Of a stretch of 17,865 nucleotides of DNA, positions 15,695-17,865 are shown piece after piece. Within the stretch, counting starts at the first letter, position 1; every line of letters starts with the position of its first letter. The translations under genes were made by a program, and so were the position numbers. Origin of the DNA: Elusimicrobiota bacterium (GTDB lineage Bacteria; Elusimicrobiota; Elusimicrobia; UBA1565); assembly GCA_003450735.1 (NCBI GenBank), contig DMEZ01000077.1, forward strand, positions 4,315-22,179, written 5' to 3'. The notes beneath the pieces were generated by a model that was not told where the DNA came from, did no database searches, and saw only the letters and a list, made by a program, of their open reading frames with translations.

Positions 15695-17653
15695 CTACCT
15701 CGCCATGATGAACGTCGCGAAAAGGCTGACCGCCAGCGCCACGTAGAGCAGGTACTCCTGGGTCTGTCCGCGCACCAGGCGGCTCAAGGCCCCTCCCGCG
15801 TCCCGCGTGACCCCGCCGACCCCGTCCACGGCGCCGTCCACGAAGAAATCGTCGAAGAAGCCGTGGATCTCGGCGAGCGCCCGCGTGAGGAGCCCCCACC
15901 CGTCCACGAAGAGGGCGTCGAGGAGGTGGTCGTCGAGCCAGTGCAGGGCCGCCGCGAGGGAGTCCGAGAGCCGCACGAGCCACAAGAAGAAGCGGTCGAA
16001 GCCGTAGCGCTCCTCGAGGACGGTGAAGAGGGGCTGGAGGTTGTTCTTGAGGGAGGAGGCGAGCGCGAAGTCCCCCTCCCCGTAGAGACGCCAGGCCGCG
16101 GCGAGGCCCGCGGCGAAAGCCCCGACCGCCGCCCAGCCGAGCCAATGCGGGGCGGCGGCAAGGCCGGCGCTTTCCGCTTCGCCGCCGCCGGCATGCACGA
16201 GCCGGGCGAAGAGGCCGCCGTGCTCGAGCAGCATGCCGGAGAACACGGAGAGCCCCGCGAGCACCCAGAGGGGGACCGTCATGACCGAGGGAGACTCCCC
16301 GGCGTGCTCCCAGCGCGGATGGTCCCTCGAGGGCCCGAGGAAGGTCATGAAGACGAGGCGGAACATGTAGAAGCAGGTCAGGGCGGCCGTGGCGAGCGCG
16401 AGGCCCCACATCAGCGGGCTGCGCAGGTACACGTCGTGGAGGATGGCCTCCTTCGAGTACCAGCCCGAGAAGGCCCACGGGAAGCCCGCGATGGCCAGGG
16501 TGCCGATGACCATGGTGATGAAGGTCGCGGGCATCTTCTTGGAGAGCCCGCCCATCTGGCGCATGTCGTTGGTGTGCACCGCGTGGATCACCGAGCCCGC
16601 GCCGAGGAAGAGGAGGGCCTTGAAGAAGGCGTGGGTGGTCAGATGGAACATCCCCGAGGTGTAGCCCCCGACTCCAAGGGCCATCATCATGAAGCCGAGC
16701 TGGCTGACCGTCGAGAAGGCGAGCACCCGCTTGATGTCGTAGACGGCCACGGCCATCGTGGCCGCCATCATGGCCGTGACCAGCCCCGTCCAGGCCACGG
16801 CGTCCATCGCCAGGGGGGACGCCTGGTACACGAAGTAGGTGCGGGCGACCAGGTAGACGCCCGCGGCGACCATCGTGGCGGCGTGGATGAGCGCGGAGAC
16901 CGGGGTCGGACCCTCCATGGCGTCCGGCAGCCAGACGAACAGGGGGACCTGGGCCGACTTGCCGGCGGCTCCGAACAGAAGGAGCAGGCCCACGGCCGCC
17001 GGGACCCACTCCGGCATGTGCTCGGGCCCCATCGCGAAGTGGGTGGGCAGGAGGCGCAGGTCGAAGGTGCCCGTGTAGGCGAAGAGGAGGAGCAGGCCGG
17101 CGTAGAAACCCAGGTCGCCGAGCTTGGTCGTGATGAAGGCCTTCTTGCCCGCGTAGGCCGGCGCGTCCTTCTCGAACCAGAAGCCGATGAGCAGGTAGGA
17201 GGAGACGCCCACGAGCTCCCAGCAGGCGAAGAAGATGAACAGGCTCGAGGTGATGACCAGACCCAGCATGCTGGCGGTGAAGAAGGAGAGGTAGGCGTAG
17301 TAGCGCTTGAAGCGCGGGTCGCCGTGCATGTAGCCCAGCGAATACACCTGGACGAGGAAGCTCACGAGGGTCACGACGCAGAGCATGAAGGCCGCGGTGC
17401 CGTCGATGAGCACGCCCAGGGTCATCTCGTAGGCGCCGAAGCGGAACCAGGGGAGGGTGCGGTAGAAGGGCTCCTCGAGCTTCCCCGCCACGGCCTGCCC
17501 CAGCAGGCAGAGCGAGTGGAGCAGGCACCAGCCCATGACGGCGATGCCCAGCCAGGGCAGGCGGCTCTTCTCGGTGTCCTCCCGGCTGCCCAGGAGGATG
17601 ATCACCGAGGCGATGAGCGGAAGGAGAGCGATCCAGTGCGCGTTCTCGAGCAT
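15695..17653 (-). CDS. nuoL: NADH-quinone oxidoreductase subunit L
   Basis: 652-aa distal proton-pumping subunit of complex I with the long lateral-helix C-terminus of the family. Conserved residues visible: Glu146 (ACWELVGVSSYLLIGFWF), Asp180 (TKLGDLGFYAG), Lys232 (GAAGKSAQVPLFVWLPDAMEGPTPVSALIHAATMVAAGVYLVAR, with His257), His341 and Lys345 (LTTHAFFKALLFLGAGSVIH) and Lys401 (GWYSKEAIL). The C-terminal part (about 490-652) is less hydrophobic and holds the amphipathic lateral helix ('RYGFDRFFLWLVRLSDSLAAALHWLDDHLLDALF') before a last membrane helix (about 633-649). It is about 40 residues longer than E. coli NuoL. It starts three bases after the nuoK stop. Confidence 0.98.
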   Translation of the reverse strand: MLENAHWIALLPLIASVIILLGSREDTEKSRLPWLGIAVMGWCLLHSLCLLGQAVAGKLEEPFYRTLPWFRFGAYEMTLGVLIDGTAAFMLCVVTLVSFLVQVYSLGYMHGDPRFKRYYAYLSFFTASMLGLVITSSLFIFFACWELVGVSSYLLIGFWFEKDAPAYAGKKAFITTKLGDLGFYAGLLLLFAYTGTFDLRLLPTHFAMGPEHMPEWVPAAVGLLLLFGAAGKSAQVPLFVWLPDAMEGPTPVSALIHAATMVAAGVYLVARTYFVYQASPLAMDAVAWTGLVTAMMAATMAVAVYDIKRVLAFSTVSQLGFMMMALGVGGYTSGMFHLTTHAFFKALLFLGAGSVIHAVHTNDMRQMGGLSKKMPATFITMVIGTLAIAGFPWAFSGWYSKEAILHDVYLRSPLMWGLALATAALTCFYMFRLVFMTFLGPSRDHPRWEHAGESPSVMTVPLWVLAGLSVFSGMLLEHGGLFARLVHAGGGEAESAGLAAAPHWLGWAAVGAFAAGLAAAWRLYGEGDFALASSLKNNLQPLFTVLEERYGFDRFFLWLVRLSDSLAAALHWLDDHLLDALFVDGWGLLTRALAEIHGFFDDFFVDGAVDGVGGVTRDAGGALSRLVRGQTQEYLLYVALAVSLFATFIMAR

Positions 17654-17656
17654 AGC

Positions 17657-17865
17657 TCAGCCCTTGAGGAGGTTGATGTCCTCCGCGTAGACCGTGTTCA
17701 AGCTGCGGTAGATGGCCAGGACGAGGGCCAGGCCCACGACGATCTCGGCCGCGGCCACGGCGATGTTGAAGACGGCCATCGCGCTGCCGACGACCCCGTC
17801 CGGGTGCAGGAAGCGGTTGAAGGCGGCCAGGTTGATGTTCGCCGCGTTGAACATCAGCTCGATGC
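17657..17865 (-). CDS. nuoK: NADH-quinone oxidoreductase subunit K (5' part beyond window)
   Basis: Minus-strand frame open at the right edge of the window; 68 complete codons plus a stop are visible out of a usual ~100. The visible part begins IELMFNAANINLAAF, the hallmark second-helix motif of NuoK with its conserved membrane glutamate (the Glu of IEL). It continues through 'MAVFNIAVAAAEIVVGLALVLAIYR', the third helix with the second conserved glutamate, and ends in the short cytosolic tail SLNTVYAEDINLLKG. The Met at 17854 is internal, not the start. NuoK is a small membrane subunit next to NuoN in the proton path. Gene order K-L-M-N is the canonical one, so nuoJ and others should lie upstream outside the window. 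Confidence 0.96.
   Translation of the reverse strand, partial: IELMFNAANINLAAFNRFLHPDGVVGSAMAVFNIAVAAAEIVVGLALVLAIYRSLNTVYAEDINLLKG

Noticed and set aside
14020..15708. 562-codon plus-strand open frame opposite nuoM
   Set aside because: It is the complement of clear NuoM coding sequence, and its extreme acidic/His/Gln composition is typical of shadows of membrane-protein genes.

Overview
This is a high-GC bacterial chromosome segment, dense in genes. It holds two housekeeping blocks that face each other, with a run of unrecognised, mostly exported proteins at the meeting point. The exported proteins have type I signal peptides, and complex I subunits are present, which suits a respiring Gram-negative-type bacterium. 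My best guess for the phylum is Elusimicrobiota (high-GC environmental lineages), or another deep-branching or delta-proteobacteria-like group. That guess rests on general impression only; the sequence alone does not settle it.

Left part, plus strand (1-8859). The window opens inside the last ~80 codons of a RecG-like/AlbA_2-type putative DNA-binding protein with a TEQVTEQV linker. Next comes proS (prolyl-tRNA synthetase). A 211-bp intergenic region follows, holding a consensus sigma-70 promoter (TTGACA-N18-TATAAT) and, directly after it, an intrinsic terminator hairpin that ends 9 bases before the rimP start codon. Behind this attenuator-like leader lies the classic translation/transcription operon rimP-nusA-infB-rbfA-truB-ribF. 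Its genes are packed with ATGA-type overlaps or gaps of a few bases. The products mature the 30S subunit (RimP, RbfA), control elongation and termination (NusA), initiate translation (IF-2), modify tRNA (TruB) and make FMN/FAD (RibF). The rpsO-pnp pair that often follows ribF is absent.

Right part, minus strand (17865 down to 8866). Transcription runs nuoK (partial) -> nuoL -> nuoM -> nuoN, the proton-pumping membrane arm of respiratory complex I, with the charged residues of all three antiporter-like subunits intact. Only three bases after nuoN begins a string of five genes with no recognised function: a 415-aa exported protein, a 165-aa cytosolic protein, and 198-, 233- and 285-aa exported helical proteins. 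They overlap or abut one another and end 6 bp from the ribF stop, so the two gene blocks converge with no room for a terminator between the stop codons.

The most informative signals are the rimP leader attenuator (a plausible NusA feedback switch) and the five-gene exported cluster attached to the nuo operon. I see no RNA genes, CRISPR arrays, insertion sequences or attachment sites. No intergenic stretch exceeds 300 bases.
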